Source: Bondarzewia mesenterica
Lineage: Eukaryota > Basidiomycota > Agaricomycetes > Russulales > Bondarzewiaceae
Direction: 5' to 3'
Length of the DNA: 64,000 nucleotides
Assembly (NCBI GenBank): GCA_004802705.1
Contig: SGPL01000007.1
Coordinates: forward strand, 88,284-152,283
Shown here piece after piece: positions 22,949 through 38,147 of the stretch; the first letter of the stretch is position 1, and each line of letters starts with the position of its first letter. A model generated the notes under the pieces. The model ran no database searches. It was not told where the DNA came from and saw nothing but the letters and a program-made list of their open reading frames with translations. Position numbers and translations under genes: made by a program.

Positions 22949-24508
22949 ATGGCCAATCCAGACNTCCCAATTGCNGAACTCCGACATTCATTGAGCCCAG
23001 GAGAGTTCTACNATCTCTGGGATCAATGGATGGAGAGAACAGCGACAGGTGACGATCAAGGTGAGGAGAGCAATGAAACAATGAACCTTCCAGCCATCAA
23101 ACAACACTGCGAGCAATCGAAAATCAATACCACNGTGAGTGTGGAAATGCCCTTGTCAAAAGACGGCAATGNCACTCACATCGTCTCTAGGATTTCTCGA
23201 ATTCATCGACAAAGGGAGACGAGGGANTGCCCTACGGTGGGGAAGAAATCCCCGCCNCCGTATATAGCGGTGGACAATATGCGACTGCNGCGAGTGTAAG
23301 TNCTCGGGGGTGATNTTCAATGGANGANACCNTTAACNTCAACTATCTCANAGAGNACNGACGATCANTTGCTTCAAGANATNTTTGAAGATNTCTTGAA
23401 TCGANTGAGGCGGGGGGAGTCCCTCATCCCCGACACCGANNTGAACGAGGGTNCTCCCGCCGCTGTCGAACCTCNTCATGAGGTNCCACAGCNTTCAANN
23501 ANTGTGGGTGCAAACTTNGTTCTTCANCAGAGGACGACCACATCACTNACTCCATNCGTCTNATAGGGCTCCGCGGCGCTGAAGCAAGCTTCAGCGCGCC
23601 AACCGTGCGATGCGGCGGGACCNCAACACATGCCGCCGACGTTCNGTCCCTTCCNGGGCCCATACCATCCTGGCCCCTTGCCCCCATCCTCNACAGCATA
23701 CGGAGGCGCTACGGCTCCTCAGGTCCCCGTGTTTCCGTCAATACAGAAGGACGGNCCTTCCGTCAGCCACGGTCCCNCTTTCGGCCCANGCTANTATCCT
23801 CCACTACCCACGGGCACCCNGAACCTCCAATACATTCACCAACCGTTACTTCTGCCCTACTATTCAATCCCCACAACCGGGNAGCACCATCCATACGAGC
23901 AAGAACCNGCCACATGGTCTTCGCGGGTGCAAGGTGNGAAGAGGAAGTTCACCAAGGTCGGATGCGACGTCGAGGACAGGGAGTCGAAGAAAGTGAAAGT
24001 GGGAACGGAGGGTCAGCAGATGATGCAGGAAGAAAACGTCTCAACCCTGAGAGCCATCCGGCCTCGGNTTGATCAGCAAGCGGAGGGCCAAGCCCTCCAC
24101 CGAGAGAATTATACATACCAGGCTTCCAGCTACGGGGAAACTACTGCCACAGCTGGAACATCCTCTGGCACTGCACAATCATCCGGAGCAGGGCNAAGCA
24201 CTCGNCCNCCTCAGACCGANCAAAGCGAGGCCGGTANCATGGCCGGGNGGAGGANGACGAGNGGGTGGGGGAAGGGCAGGGGGAAGGGCCCCTTCAAGTG
24301 CCCACAATGTGGGAAGGAATTTACCAGGCAGATGGACGTCGGGCGCCATGCCAAGTCAGTGCATGGACATGCTGCATTCAAGTGTGATGACTGCGGGCGT
24401 TTCCTGTCTCGCAAGGACTCGTTGAAGGCCCATAAGCGGAGCCATGAACGTTCATCGTTCAAGCCCAGGGCACCGTTGGTCACAAAGACGATGGGTGAGA
24501 GGCATTGA
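22949..24508 (+). CDS. C2H2 zinc-finger protein, probable transcription factor
   Basis: Two tandem C2H2 fingers sit at the very C-terminus: CPQCGKEFTRQMDVGRHAK followed by SVH, and CDDCGRFLSRKDSLKAHKRS followed by H. The preceding segment is Gly/Lys-rich (GWGKGRGKGPFK) and the upstream 150 residues are Pro/Tyr-rich, typical of a fungal regulator with a disordered activation region. ATG 22949 (MANPD). Introns lie near 23296-23353 (GTAAGT donor) and probably near 23499-23568, where the acceptor reads TAG before GGCTCC. Stop 24506-24508. Many Ns make single residues unreadable and intron borders approximate. Target genes cannot be inferred. Confidence 0.7.
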
Positions 24509-26013
24509 GTCGACGGGAAGCCCGTCTGCACGAGAGGGATCCATCGATGGTGGTTGATGGCGGGAGAGATTGATCAGGTCTTTGCCGCGGCGGGCGGTAC
24601 TAAACGGACCAATCAACTTTCGTTTCCCTTCCTTCTGCTCTCACACAGCCCTCTCATTTTGTCATCGGCTTTTCTCTGTCTCTATCGTTTCATTTCCTCA
24701 GCTCTGTTATACCACAATACTTCTAGCAAAACTAGCATACTTGTTTTGGTCTCAAATTCATTGACCAAATACGCTGGAACTTGGGGGGGAGGCCTGTATC
24801 TTTGAAGTTTCTGACCTGGGCATTGTAAATTCAACTGGCCTGTCGTGACACAAAAGATATCTGCGAGGAGCTGGAATAGGCTTAGTCTCCGTAGCGACCT
24901 ACAAAGAAGACAGTCGTTCTGTGTTAAGGAATAGGCTGGAATTTCCTCTCGCAGATCAGCCTCCGCCTATAAGCTGCTATGATCAAACATGATAGTATTG
25001 TAGCCCGAAATATCGTCTCTGTTCTGCGTCCGATTGCTACATGTTGCCGCCTGTTAGCGCTCACGATTAGTATACTGGTGGGCTGACGATGACTTCCCGG
25101 TACAGCGTTCGACCATCTTCGATATGTCAAGAGGCAGGAAGGGCTGAGAGTTGTACTAATCACATGGTACACTTGTTTCACAAAGGCTTGATCTGAGGGA
25201 CAAGGCCGATATTGATGGAAAGGGGTTGTGCTGTACGCAGCGCCGGCGCCCAGGCTATCAACAATTGCGAGGTCTTAAGTCCGAGACTACGTACGAGCTC
25301 AGGATTGAAGTGGAAGGAATAATGAATAAGAGCGGGACAGAATCTGAAGGGACGGTCGCAATCACATTCATCATGAGCACAACATGAGCAGCTCCGCCTT
25401 TTCAACTGATCAGCGGTGGAAAATGGTCAATGGAACACCAAAGAATCTTTTGTGCCAATAGTTCACATCCTGCACTAGAAGATCATTTGTGAGCCTCACA
25501 CGCAAACCATGGGTTACTTACGCTTGCAGTCTTACGAAACAAGACGGACCTCAGGAAGTATTGCTACCATATGCGTCTCACAGGTGATGTATGCTGCTTG
25601 GCTGCTCCATGTGTACGCATCGAGGCGAGTAGAAAGCTGATACGGGTACGTACAACTTGCAATGTCTGTCAAAAGTGATCATGGTTAGGAATTGTCTGCT
25701 GGACGGTGATAGTTATGGATCTTTGCTGTGCAGTAGCACAAAATGGCACGCACCAACGCTACCTGCAACCTTGTCTGTTCACCAAATATGGATGAGAGTG
25801 TTCAAAACGCGGGTTGATTTTGAAAATCCTAAAGTCCAAGCTAAATAACTGTTAACAAGAATGCGAGAATTAGCTTTGTTGACTCAGACGTTGTCACCAA
25901 AAATGACCAGCACGCCGAAATCTCGCGATGTCTGNTAAGTGAATCATCCTGTCCATTGCATCAATCTGCATACAATCAATGGCACAGTCGAAGTAGAATG
26001 TCGAAAGAATCGC
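24509..26013. other. Convergent intergenic region
   Basis: About 1.5 kb between the C2H2 gene and the p24 gene 3' ends. No recognisable exon, RNA or repeat; small open frames only. Confidence 0.5.
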
Positions 26014-26880
26014 TCAGTCAATGAGGTACTTCTGCTTGAAGAACGAACGGAGGTGGATGATTTGCCACGCGCCGAGGCCGAGGAGGGAGAAAAGGGAGAA
26101 CCACGCGAAATTCTGTACGCGCGTGTTCGTCGACACTAGAGAAACATACCGAGTTGAACGGGACTCGCGCACCCGACAAAGGAAGTGTTAAAGGGAAACA
26201 TACTATTAGTATTTTGAAAACGCTCCTCTCGCGTCTTCAGATAACCTAGCTCGTCGACAATTTCCTTCACGATACCCTCCAATTTACGCATTTCCGTCTC
26301 CAGACCTGAAAGCGACTCTTGGTTCGCGATAGCACTGCGGAGCGGGAAATATTAATCACCAGGTTCTGTGATGCCAGTGGTGAACGTACTTGTAGTCTAC
26401 TGCATCAGCCCCAATATCAACATCTAAATCAATGATGCGTGACTTCGACTTTGCTTGCTCAGAAGGAACATCTATACGACAAGGTCAGAGCAGTGGAGCT
26501 ATGGCATCATGGAATCACCCAAATTCACGGACGCACCATGGTCCAAGAAATTTCTGAAGCAAACGCCAACCTCACCTTCCGCATGCGCAGTGACGGCAAG
26601 CCTGGTCTCCCCTTTGATATTCTTCTTATGCAAGTAGACGTTCTTCTCCGGACTGGAGTCAACGATTTCCACGTCGACACGCTGGCCATCTCCTGGACCG
26701 ACGTTTGCGGTGACGATGACTAGTGCATTTGGATGTGCGGCGTTCCATATGCACTTTGCAGGAGGGTATCGGTAGGCTTGGAGAGCAAATTTAATGGCGT
26801 AGGTGGGTTGAGTGAGAAGAAGAAGATACGAGAAAAAGAGGAGAGATAGTGTGCGTGATAGTCGTTGTGCTGAGGGCATG
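26014..26880 (-). CDS. ERV25: p24 family cargo receptor, Erv25-like
   Basis: Type I membrane protein cycling between ER and Golgi in COPI/COPII vesicles as part of the p24 complex. The ATG complementary to 26878-26880 starts a signal peptide (LSLLFFSYLLLLTQPTYA). A GOLD domain follows (FALQAYRYPPAKCIWN, with the second Cys in GEVGVCFRNFLDHG). Further exons give a coiled coil (near 26220-26340, ending LKTREERFQNTN) and, after a splice near 26142, NTRVQNFAWFSLFSLLGLG as the membrane segment. The tail HLRSFFKQKYLID carries the FF sorting signal and basic residues typical of p24-delta. Stop 26014-26016. Length (about 215 residues) and topology match the family. It is divergent from the ABCC transporter gene. 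Confidence 0.88.
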
Positions 26881-27497
26881 GTAGCGGGGGTAGGAGGCGT
26901 AAAGTGCGAAAAGTGGTGTCCTTTTGATTTGAAGATAGCAGCTGCCTGTCGAGCTCAAAGACGCCAATCGTGTCAGCCTGAGCGCGGAGCACGTTTGAGC
27001 ACAAGCGTTACAGCGTCTTACAGCGTATGATGCACGGCTGCTAAGAGCCTTGGTGGCAGTGGTGGAACAAGCGAACCGGTCCGTCCGACTGTACCTTAAG
27101 GGTTCGAACGCGTGAGGAACCTCACTCTGATGCTCGGCGCTCCGCTTTGTTGCCCCAAAGGTTTTAGTATGCAATAAACTTGTATGTACAAAGATCACTA
27201 TTCACCTCTGCGTCAGAATTTGTGGTCAGTTTGCTCGACACTGACTCAGGAATCCTTCAATTGCCATCACTTCAGCTCGATCGCGGGCTTAACGGGCTCC
27301 ATCACGTGGTGGTTCGGTGCCGGATCGCGCTCTGCTATGACTTTCGTCGCGTACCCACATGGTCGTTTCCGCTGGGAGATAACTTAAGTAGGAGGGCTGC
27401 ATAGATATTGTACAAGGCAGGGCCTCTTCTAGTTCCATCACATCCCTCATCTGGCACGAGCTTTCGTTTATTCCACTGCCCAAACATTTGCTGCAGC
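26881..27497. other. Divergent promoter region between p24 and ABCC genes
   Basis: About 620 bp, no exon or RNA gene recognised. It presumably carries both promoters. Confidence 0.5.
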
Positions 27498-30400
27498 ATG
27501 CCCCGCTTCCAGCTGCCTATCGCAGTTACGCTCGCGGCCAGTGCACTTGCCAGCTTCGCATTGATTTTGCTCCATCGACCCAGGGAAGGAAAAATTCAAC
27601 TGCCTCTTACAACGAATGGAGAGGAGGAAACCCACAGAGACCCATTTGATGTGACGACACCTGAGGATCTCGTTGACGGCGAACCTATAGACAATTCTGG
27701 TTTCTGGGCACGGGTAGGTGGTTTCACGCATAGACATAGTTGCATACTGACACAACCTCTGTAGACCCGCCTAAGGAAAATTTTTTTAGCCTTGTTACTC
27801 GTGATTATACTGGCACTACAGACTATATGCCTCGGATGGTCTATATCTCTCCAGGTCCGGCAGGACATCATCGTGTATACTCTGCATGTCGTATTTGCCG
27901 CATACCTCGTCATCCTATCCGTCTTTGCGATCAACCAGAACACACCAAAGCCACACACTGAGTCCATCTACCACCTATCGTCTCTAATTTTACCGGCTGT
28001 CGCTCTCCTCGGTACCACTGCGCTTCTTCCAACAACACAGATCATCGCGACCTCACAAGAACCTGCCATTCGAGCGCTGTGGTACACTGTGCTCGCACTC
28101 TATATAGCGTCTTTCAGTCTTGTGATCACGACACCGACTGGCCCACCGTTACACTTCCCTAATGAGCGGATCTACTCAGAGAAGACTGTCGCTGCCATCA
28201 CGAACCGTGCCGAAGACAATGTATCTGGTGTAACAGGTACGTCCAGCTTTCATCACTAGGCTCATGGCTCATGGTCGCTTATTGCATACATACCTGTATT
28301 AACTGTGCCTTCCGCTGCTCGTTCGATACACCTGCTCCTACTGCTGCAGGCGCTTCCGTTTGGGGTACCCTTCTGTTTTCGTACACGACCAAGGTCGTCA
28401 TGCTTGGCAATACAGCAGAAAGCCTCGACATTGGCGATCTGCCCATCGTGCCGGGGAACATGCGCGCGACTCACATCTTCGCTGCTATGCGTGCGACGAT
28501 TCGCACCGTCCAACTGCGCGTCAGGAACTGGCGGCCCAAACCCGGTTCTGGGTGGGAACTCAGCTACCGCCTACTTCACGTGAACGCGCTCGAATTTGCG
28601 ACACAGATTGCCCTCGCTAGCTCCAGCGCAATGTTATACTATGCTCCACCGTTCTTTTTGCAAAAGCTCGTGTATTATTTGGAGTTGGATCCAATGCGAG
28701 AAAACCGCGGATGGGGATGGTTTTACGCGTTTTGTCTATTTTCTTCTACTGCCGTCGTGCACATCCGTAAGCGCCTATGGTCGCAATTCGCTGGCTACGT
28801 CATACTAATTCTATCTAGTCACCGGCCAACTGTGGTCCATCTCCACGACCACGATCCAGGTTCGAATCCGAGTACAGTTAAACTCGATCTTGTTCGCGAA
28901 GACACTGGTGCGCAAGGACGTTGCGTCATCTGCGGCATCTAGTGAGAATGCCACAAAGTCCAATGATGGTGGACCGGGATCGGATGCAGTATCTGACAAA
29001 AAGGCGGACGAGGATACTTTCTCGAGCAAAGCACAGATCATGACCCTCATGACGACCGACGTGGACCGTGTTAGCGAGTTCTCGTGGCATTTGTTCACTC
29101 TTGTTGGTACGTTTTCCATTTCCTGCTCTCTCTCTCCCCCCACTTATTTTTTCGCAGACTCTCCGATCGAGATCATTATTGGTGCCATCTTCTTGTACAA
29201 GCTACTAGGGGTCTCCTGCTTCTTCGGTCTTGGCGTGTCGTGCTTGTTCCTCCCCATCAATCATCTTGCTGGAAAGGTTGTTGTTGGGGCTCAAGAGAAC
29301 CTGATGAAGGCTCGTGACGAGCGCGTGGCGCTCATGAATGAAGTACAGAAAGCTGTGACTATATCAATTTACGAGAGCTCTGACTGTTGCATTTCGATCA
29401 TAGATTCTTGGTGCAATCCGCATGCTCAAGGTGGGTTGCCAATGCCGCTAGATGTTCACTGAACCTTGTATTTACGAACAAGGTTCCTTTTTCACGCGCA
29501 GTTCATGGCTTGGGAACGCAACTTCGAAGATAGGGTGCTCAAAATTCGGGAGAAAGAACTCAAATATCAAAAGCTGAATTATACTATCGAGGTGCGTTTG
29601 TTTGAATCAGTGAACGAAGAGAATACTTATAGCTTGCAATGGCCTTTCCAGACTTTGTGGAATGCGATCTGGTGATGTTTTATTTTATTTCAAGGGCTCT
29701 GCGAGCCGTTTCTTACCTGTTTCCACAGGAATGTGTCACCAATCATGGTTACCTTAGTCTCATTCTTCCACTTCACGGTTATTCGCCATCAGGTCTTGAC
29801 GCCTTCTATTGCCTTTACTTCGGTATGTGTTATCCCCGCTCGAGATATACGCATTTCTTATCGTTCCTCGCCATAAACATAGATTGCTGGTGAGATTCAG
29901 TCTAAATTCCATTCGCGCCTGTCGTCATTCTTATGTCCGTTAGTCTTTTCTGAGTTGAAGTTCGCTTTGAACGCTCTACCCGAGACCCTCATCAACATGC
30001 TTCAGGTACCTTTCCTCCTCTTTCATTATACACATCTCTCACTTCCAGCACCTTTAGAGTTTTGTCTCTCTCCGTCGCATTGAGAAGTATCTTCGTGGCA
30101 CCGAAGTTGCACCCGTTCCTCCTCTAGGGGGTGAGGTTGTCCCCGTGGCCTTCCGGGGCGCGACAGTGACCTGGCCACAAGACCGTACTCGGGGATCTAG
30201 TGCCGCACCTTCTGCTGTATCAACACCACACCACAAATTTGTTTTGACTGACCTGAACCTCACATTCCCGAGAAACAAATTATCACTCATTTGTGGTAAG
30301 CTGGGGAGTGGAAAGACGTTACTCCTGCTCGGTATGCCATATTTTACGCCGTCAGGGTTTCCTGTTGATCATGGTTGTGGACAGCTCTATTGGGTGAAGC

Positions 30401-33400
30401 AGACGTCTTGACTGGACAAGTGATTTGTCCTCGTACCCCTCCGGATACCATTGCTTCTTTTGGTAGTGAATCCCCGTCTGAAACAGAGTGGATTGTTGAA
30501 GGCGTGTGCGCCTACGTTCCTCAGGTATGGATTTCCTCTCAGTGTTGCACAATTATCGTGGGAGCTCATGTTTTACAAGGCTGCTTGGCTTAGAAACGCG
30601 TCTATCAAAGGTGAGAAAGCATTTGTTTGCGAGTTTCCTGCTTGACATACCATGACCAAACAGACAATATTTTATTCAACCTTCCTTACAATGAGCGACG
30701 ATATCAGGAAACACTGGAGGTGAAGTGTATCGTTAGTCCCCACGCTATATGTATCCTCATAGACGATAGGTTTGTGCTCTGGTCAATGACCTGAAAATCC
30801 TCGAGGATGGAGACGAGTCTGAGATTGGTGAACGTGGAGTGAGAGCTTTCTATCGTGTAGTGTATAAAAAGGGCCTTTGTCTGATTACTCTGTGTTTCAA
30901 GGTCAATCTGTCTGGAGGACAGAAGGCGCGAGGTAAGTTCATATTTCGGCGTGATGTGAATGCCACAGTTCAAATCGTGCTCCTGTCCAGTTTCTCTGGC
31001 TCGTGCGGTGTATTCTCGTGCTTCAATCCTACTGCTGGACGACGTTCTGTCCGCTGGTGAGCACAAATTCTTAATGAATCTTTTAAATGATCACGTTAGC
31101 TCAATATCTCCAAGTCGATGCGCATACGGCACATCATATTTATCACGAGTGCCTGAAGGGCGACTTGATGCTTGGTCGGACTCTAATCCTTGTATCGCAC
31201 CACGTTCAACTTTGTTGCGCTGGTGCGGATTACATCGTCACTCTGAGTAATGGCCGTGTTCTCTTCCAAGGCGATAACGATGCTTTCCAAGCATCTGACG
31301 TCCTGTCTGGTCTCGTGCAGTCTGGAGCGACAGATCCCACTGACAAGAAGGCGGTCGAAGCGACGTTGACAGTGGAGGAAGAGTTGCCCATCATTGAAAA
31401 GGAAGAACATCCGTCCTCCAGCAGTGAGCCAGCATCAGAGACAAGCTCAACTGCCGTCACTTCGGTTGCAACGGAAACCAAAGCAGACAAGAAGGCGCCT
31501 CGCAAGCTCATTGAGGAGGAGAAACGCGCAGTAGGCAGGATCGGAAAAGATGTCTGGAATTTATATATCAAAGCTTGCGGTGGATCGTGGTATTGGGCGA
31601 TATTCATCATTGCACTCGTGCTAGGGGCCCTCAGTCCTGTAGCTGAGAATGGGTGGTTAACGTAAGTTTCGTCACATTGTCCCCCCTGTGCGGCCTTGAC
31701 ACGTTTGATCAGGCTTTGGTCTGGTGAAGCTGAAAGTCAGCAAGCACCAAGAACTCCGATGTTCTGGATTGGAATGTATGCAACGGTAAGTCGTCAACAT
31801 ATGGGATGATGCTGATGCTGACTGAACATATTCGAAGATAACCGCCATAGGTAAGCCACTCTCAGCTTTTTGGATCCTTTTCAGCAGCTCATCTCTGCTT
31901 GCAGGCCTTGTCGTCACTACGATCCGCTGGTTCATCCTATGTATGTTCCTCATGCTTCACATCTGTCATTTTGATGTTGACCTAGCGATAAGACACTGGA
32001 TCAATACATGCTTCGACCGTCTTGTACAAAAGTATGTAATACTCTCTCTATGGTTCGCCGTGTGCGCTAATGATAATAAAATGATAGAGCTCTTGGATAG
32101 TATTCTGTTCGCAAACATCCGTTTTCACGACACCACATCTCGTGGTCGTCTGCTGAACAGGTTCGGAAAGGACTTTGAGGGTGAGCAGTCTACTTGCCGT
32201 ATGTATATCTGTCTTTCCCCTTACCACAGCTCCTTCGATCAGGTATCGACAGCAGTCTATCGGACAATTTCGGTCGCAGCATCATAAACGGTTTATCTGC
32301 TCTTACAACACTCCTAGCCATCAGCGCAGTCGGTGGCCTTCCGTTTTTCTTCGCCGCGCTGGTCTTGGGCTTGCTGTACTACAACGGTAATTTGGCGTCG
32401 CTCCACATCTTGTGCAAGCACTCTGCTAACTGGCTGCTTTTACTCAGCTGCAAAGGTCTGATCTTTCTAGCGTTAACAATAAATAGCAAACTCTAATTGT
32501 ACGCTTTGAAGGTCTACGGTCAAACTTCTCGTGACATGAGGAGGCTGGGTACGTTTCTTGTCAGCATGTATCGCTATACAACTTGAACTGATGTTTTGGT
32601 TCAGACTCGGTTACAAGATCGCCTTTGTACTCGATCTATGGCGAGACTATTGCAGGCGTGACAATTTTACGTGCCTTTGGAGCGTCTTCCAAATTCCTCC
32701 GAGACATGCTTCGATGCGTTGACACGGTATTTCGTATAACTATGTCACTTCTCTATGGGTACATTACTTATTGTATGAAATAGAACACCAACCCTTACTA
32801 CTGGATGTGGGGTGGTAAGTTACCATCATCTGGTCTTGCTCGCTACGCCGCTCATCCATGTTTCTAGTAAACCGCTGGCTGTCTATCCGGTTCAATTTAT
32901 TGTCGAGCATCATTGTCGGCGTAACCGGTGTAATTACTGTTGTTACACCCAGAATAGACGCAGCTCTGGCTGGGTTTGCCTTAGCATTTGCCACCACCAT
33001 CACGAATGATGTTCGTACTCTTTATATCCCGCCAATGCATATCACTGATCTTCCCTTATCTAGATTTTATTCCTGGTACGTAATGCAGTTGTGTTCTAGA
33101 ATTCGAATCTGACATGACTTGGGTCTGCCTCAGGTCCGGCGTTTTGTCAGCTTGGAACAATCGATGGTACGTAGTCTCTTAAATCGCATCTTAGATTTTC
33201 TTTTGAAGACCACGCTTGCTTTCGTTAGGTGGCGCTAGAGCGGGTCAAGGAATTTTCTGAAATTCAGCGCGAAGCTCCCGAATTTATCGAACCTCGGCCA
33301 CCCGCATCATGGCCTTCCAAGGGAGAAATCCGATGCGAGGACCTAGTCATTAGATATGCTGTGCGCATGCTGTCAAGTTTATGCTGTCTTGCACTTCACT

Positions 33401-34609
33401 CACTATCTATGCAGCCTGACCTGCCAGACGTATTGCACAATCTGAACTTCTCCATCAACCCTGGTGAAAAGGTAAGAGTGGCTCCCATTTTTGCCTTGCT
33501 ATTTTTCACACTGGACAGGTTGGAATACTCGGTCGGACCGGTTCTGGCAAAAGTACACTCGCGTTGTCCTTCTTCCGATTCGTTGAAGCGACCGAGGGAT
33601 GCATTCGTGTCGATGGGCTCGATATCTCGAAGATGGGACTTACCGACCTTCGGAGTAGATTGACCATTATTCCCCGTGAGGAAGGTTGATTCCAATATCC
33701 TGCTGATCTAACATGGTATTGTCGTCAGAGGATCCTACTATCTTGAGTGGTACATTGCGCTCAACACTTGATGTGTTCGATGAATATGAAGATGCCGAGA
33801 TAGTAAGGAATTGCTTCCCTTCGTCATGCAGAAATGCTCACCTATGCACTTGCCAGTATGAAGCATTACGACGTGTGCACTTGATACCGTCTGAAGATGA
33901 CCCAGGCGAAACCGAAGGCAACATAAATGCCAACGTTTTCCGCAATCTCGACTTCTCGGTATCTGAAGGGGGAGAGAATTTTTCGACAGGGTATGGCCAT
34001 CTGAAATCTAGAATCATCCGGAGGAACTAACATCTTGCAGAGAAAAGCAACTGCTGTGCATGGCTCGGGCCATCCTGAAGCGGTCAAAGGTACTCGTCAT
34101 GGACGAGGTGAGTCGATTCGCTTCAGATGCGCCTGCCGTGATTTTACGTTGGATATTCGACATTAAAAGGCTACTGCAAGGTAAGACCCGAAAATATCGA
34201 ACGGCTTGACATATCTCACTTCATGACCCCAGTGTTGACTATGCAACGGATGAGCTGATCAGCAAGACAATTCGACAGTAAGCGATTCGTATAAGATCCC
34301 TTGATGAATTCGCTCCTAACAATAGATATCTCATATTCCCAGTGAATTCGCAGAGAGCACCATCCTGACGATCGCCCATCGTCTCCGAACAGTGATTGAC
34401 TACAACAGGGTAAGTTGAAAAACTGCATGTGGTGGTGTTCGTCGTTGAAACCTTCGTCGTAGGTGATGCTGTTGGAAGAGGGCCGCATCGTTGAATTCGA
34501 CAGCCCAGGAAACCTGCTCTCAGATTCGTCGTCAAAATTCTATGCTCTGTGCAAAGCCACAGGGAAGAACGAGTTCGCTGTGTTGAAGAAGATGGCTGGT
34601 GCCAAATAG
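27498..34609 (+). CDS. Full-length ABCC (MRP/Ycf1-type) ABC transporter
   Basis: ATP-driven exporter or vacuolar transporter of conjugated organic anions, by family. ATG 27498 ([15 protein letters not shown]); around 20 introns. A TMD0 of five hydrophobic segments comes first (e.g. [19 protein letters not shown]). Next are an L0 linker and MSD1, and NBD1: Walker A GKLGSGKT, a Q-loop region spliced as [11 protein letters not shown], signature LSGGQKAR, Walker [12 protein letters not shown]. After an acidic linker rich in Glu/Ser comes MSD2, then NBD2: Walker [11 protein letters not shown]-loop [14 protein letters not shown], signature [15 protein letters not shown], Walker B KVLVMDEATASVD, H-loop TIAHRLRTV. 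Asp in NBD1 but Glu in NBD2 after Walker B is the usual asymmetric ABCC arrangement. The end reads KKMAGAK, stop 34607-34609. All critical motifs can be spliced intact. Substrate unknown. Confidence 0.92.
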
Positions 34610-35434
34610 AATGCAAGTCAGAGAAGAGGAAAGAGAACGTTCTATACTTATGCCTAAACACATCTAGACCAGTCGCATATACTAATAGATAGTTCATGGA
34701 CAATTGGCCATGGATATCTGCTCCATTGCTTGAGTTATGTATGCAAGACTGATGATGTAGACAGGCTAAATAATACCTGCTTCGACGCTCATCCGATCTG
34801 GCGGGACAGCGGCATTTTCGCTGTCCAGACTTCTGAACAAGAAGCTAGACTTGTTGATATCGTAACACGTAGAAGCCACGCTGCAGCTCGGCGGGCTCGG
34901 CGACCAAAAGGCTGCCTTGCCTACGCTGGTACCCACTTTACATTGATTGGTCGCCTGTAGAAGGAAGCTCTTGCGTCTTGCTTGCGTCTGCCAATGAAAT
35001 GAAGGGGTTCATCTGCTCACCATCGTCAAGTAAGCCTGGACAGAGTGAGAACTGGCTGGGACTGCGATACTCCGCGGACGGATCTGTGTCAGTCATGGCC
35101 GCGGCTGATCGCGGCGACGACGAGAAAGGCCTTTGGGTTCTCAGACAGCGCTCAATCTCTGCCACCACCGTTGGTGCGCAGCCTCATGGGAGATAGATGT
35201 TATGATGTCGTCTCGATGTTACAAATGTTACAGGTACTCGATTCCGGCTCACACGGTCAGTTCAATGATCCGTATAAAACAGCGGCGCTACTAGCCTACC
35301 GTCGCATTCCTCACATCACTCACCCCCTTCCCAACTCTTTCGACAACTCAGATTGTCGAGACCTCTCCTGGGAAGGCTAGTTACCTCCCACGATAAAAAT
35401 TGTGCTTTGCCACAGTCGCATCCTCACCTCTGTG
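34610..35434. other. Intergenic region (possible 5' exon of malic enzyme)
   Basis: About 825 bp. No clear exon, though the malic enzyme start is uncertain and an upstream leader exon may be here. Short opposing frames at 34938-35196 lack recognisable domains. Confidence 0.4.
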
Positions 35435-37628
<2,194 letters not shown>

Positions 37629-38147
37629 ACGTTAGAACCTCGAGCTCCGTCCATTCCTAGAATTTAGAGTTACCCTTCGAAAGAATTTTCTATTCGATTT
37701 ACCACTCATTCCCTTCTGCGTTGTTATGTCACGGCCTTAACCACCTCTTTTTTTTTTTGCGTAAGTACTCGTCTTTTGTTGTCGTTGGTAGCATACTTCA
37801 GATTTTTATTGAGTTTTTATGTGGAGACTACGTTGCCTAATAGAAATACTAGATGTTTGACTTAGATTGGGACATGATATCAAAGAGTAGTTGCAGCTTC
37901 GGTCTAAAAGCACACAGTACTTGTTCGTCATGTTTAAAGACTCAGTCACCAGTCGAGAATATGGTCATTGCAAGGGAGGTTCCCGCCGGCGGCGGGCCAC
38001 AGGTTGGTGTCTACATACCTCCGGTCCGCTTTAGTCCACCTGACCCTACCTGACGCCACTCTCAACAACAACATGGATATATGCTCAACCGCCAGTTTCG
38101 AGATGTATAAGACAGCACATCGGCAATGTTGATATCTTCTCTACACA
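37629..38147. other. Spacer with T-run
   Basis: 3' flank of malic enzyme and 5' flank of the enolase-superfamily gene. Contains an 11-12 base T run near 37747. No gene seen. Confidence 0.5.
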
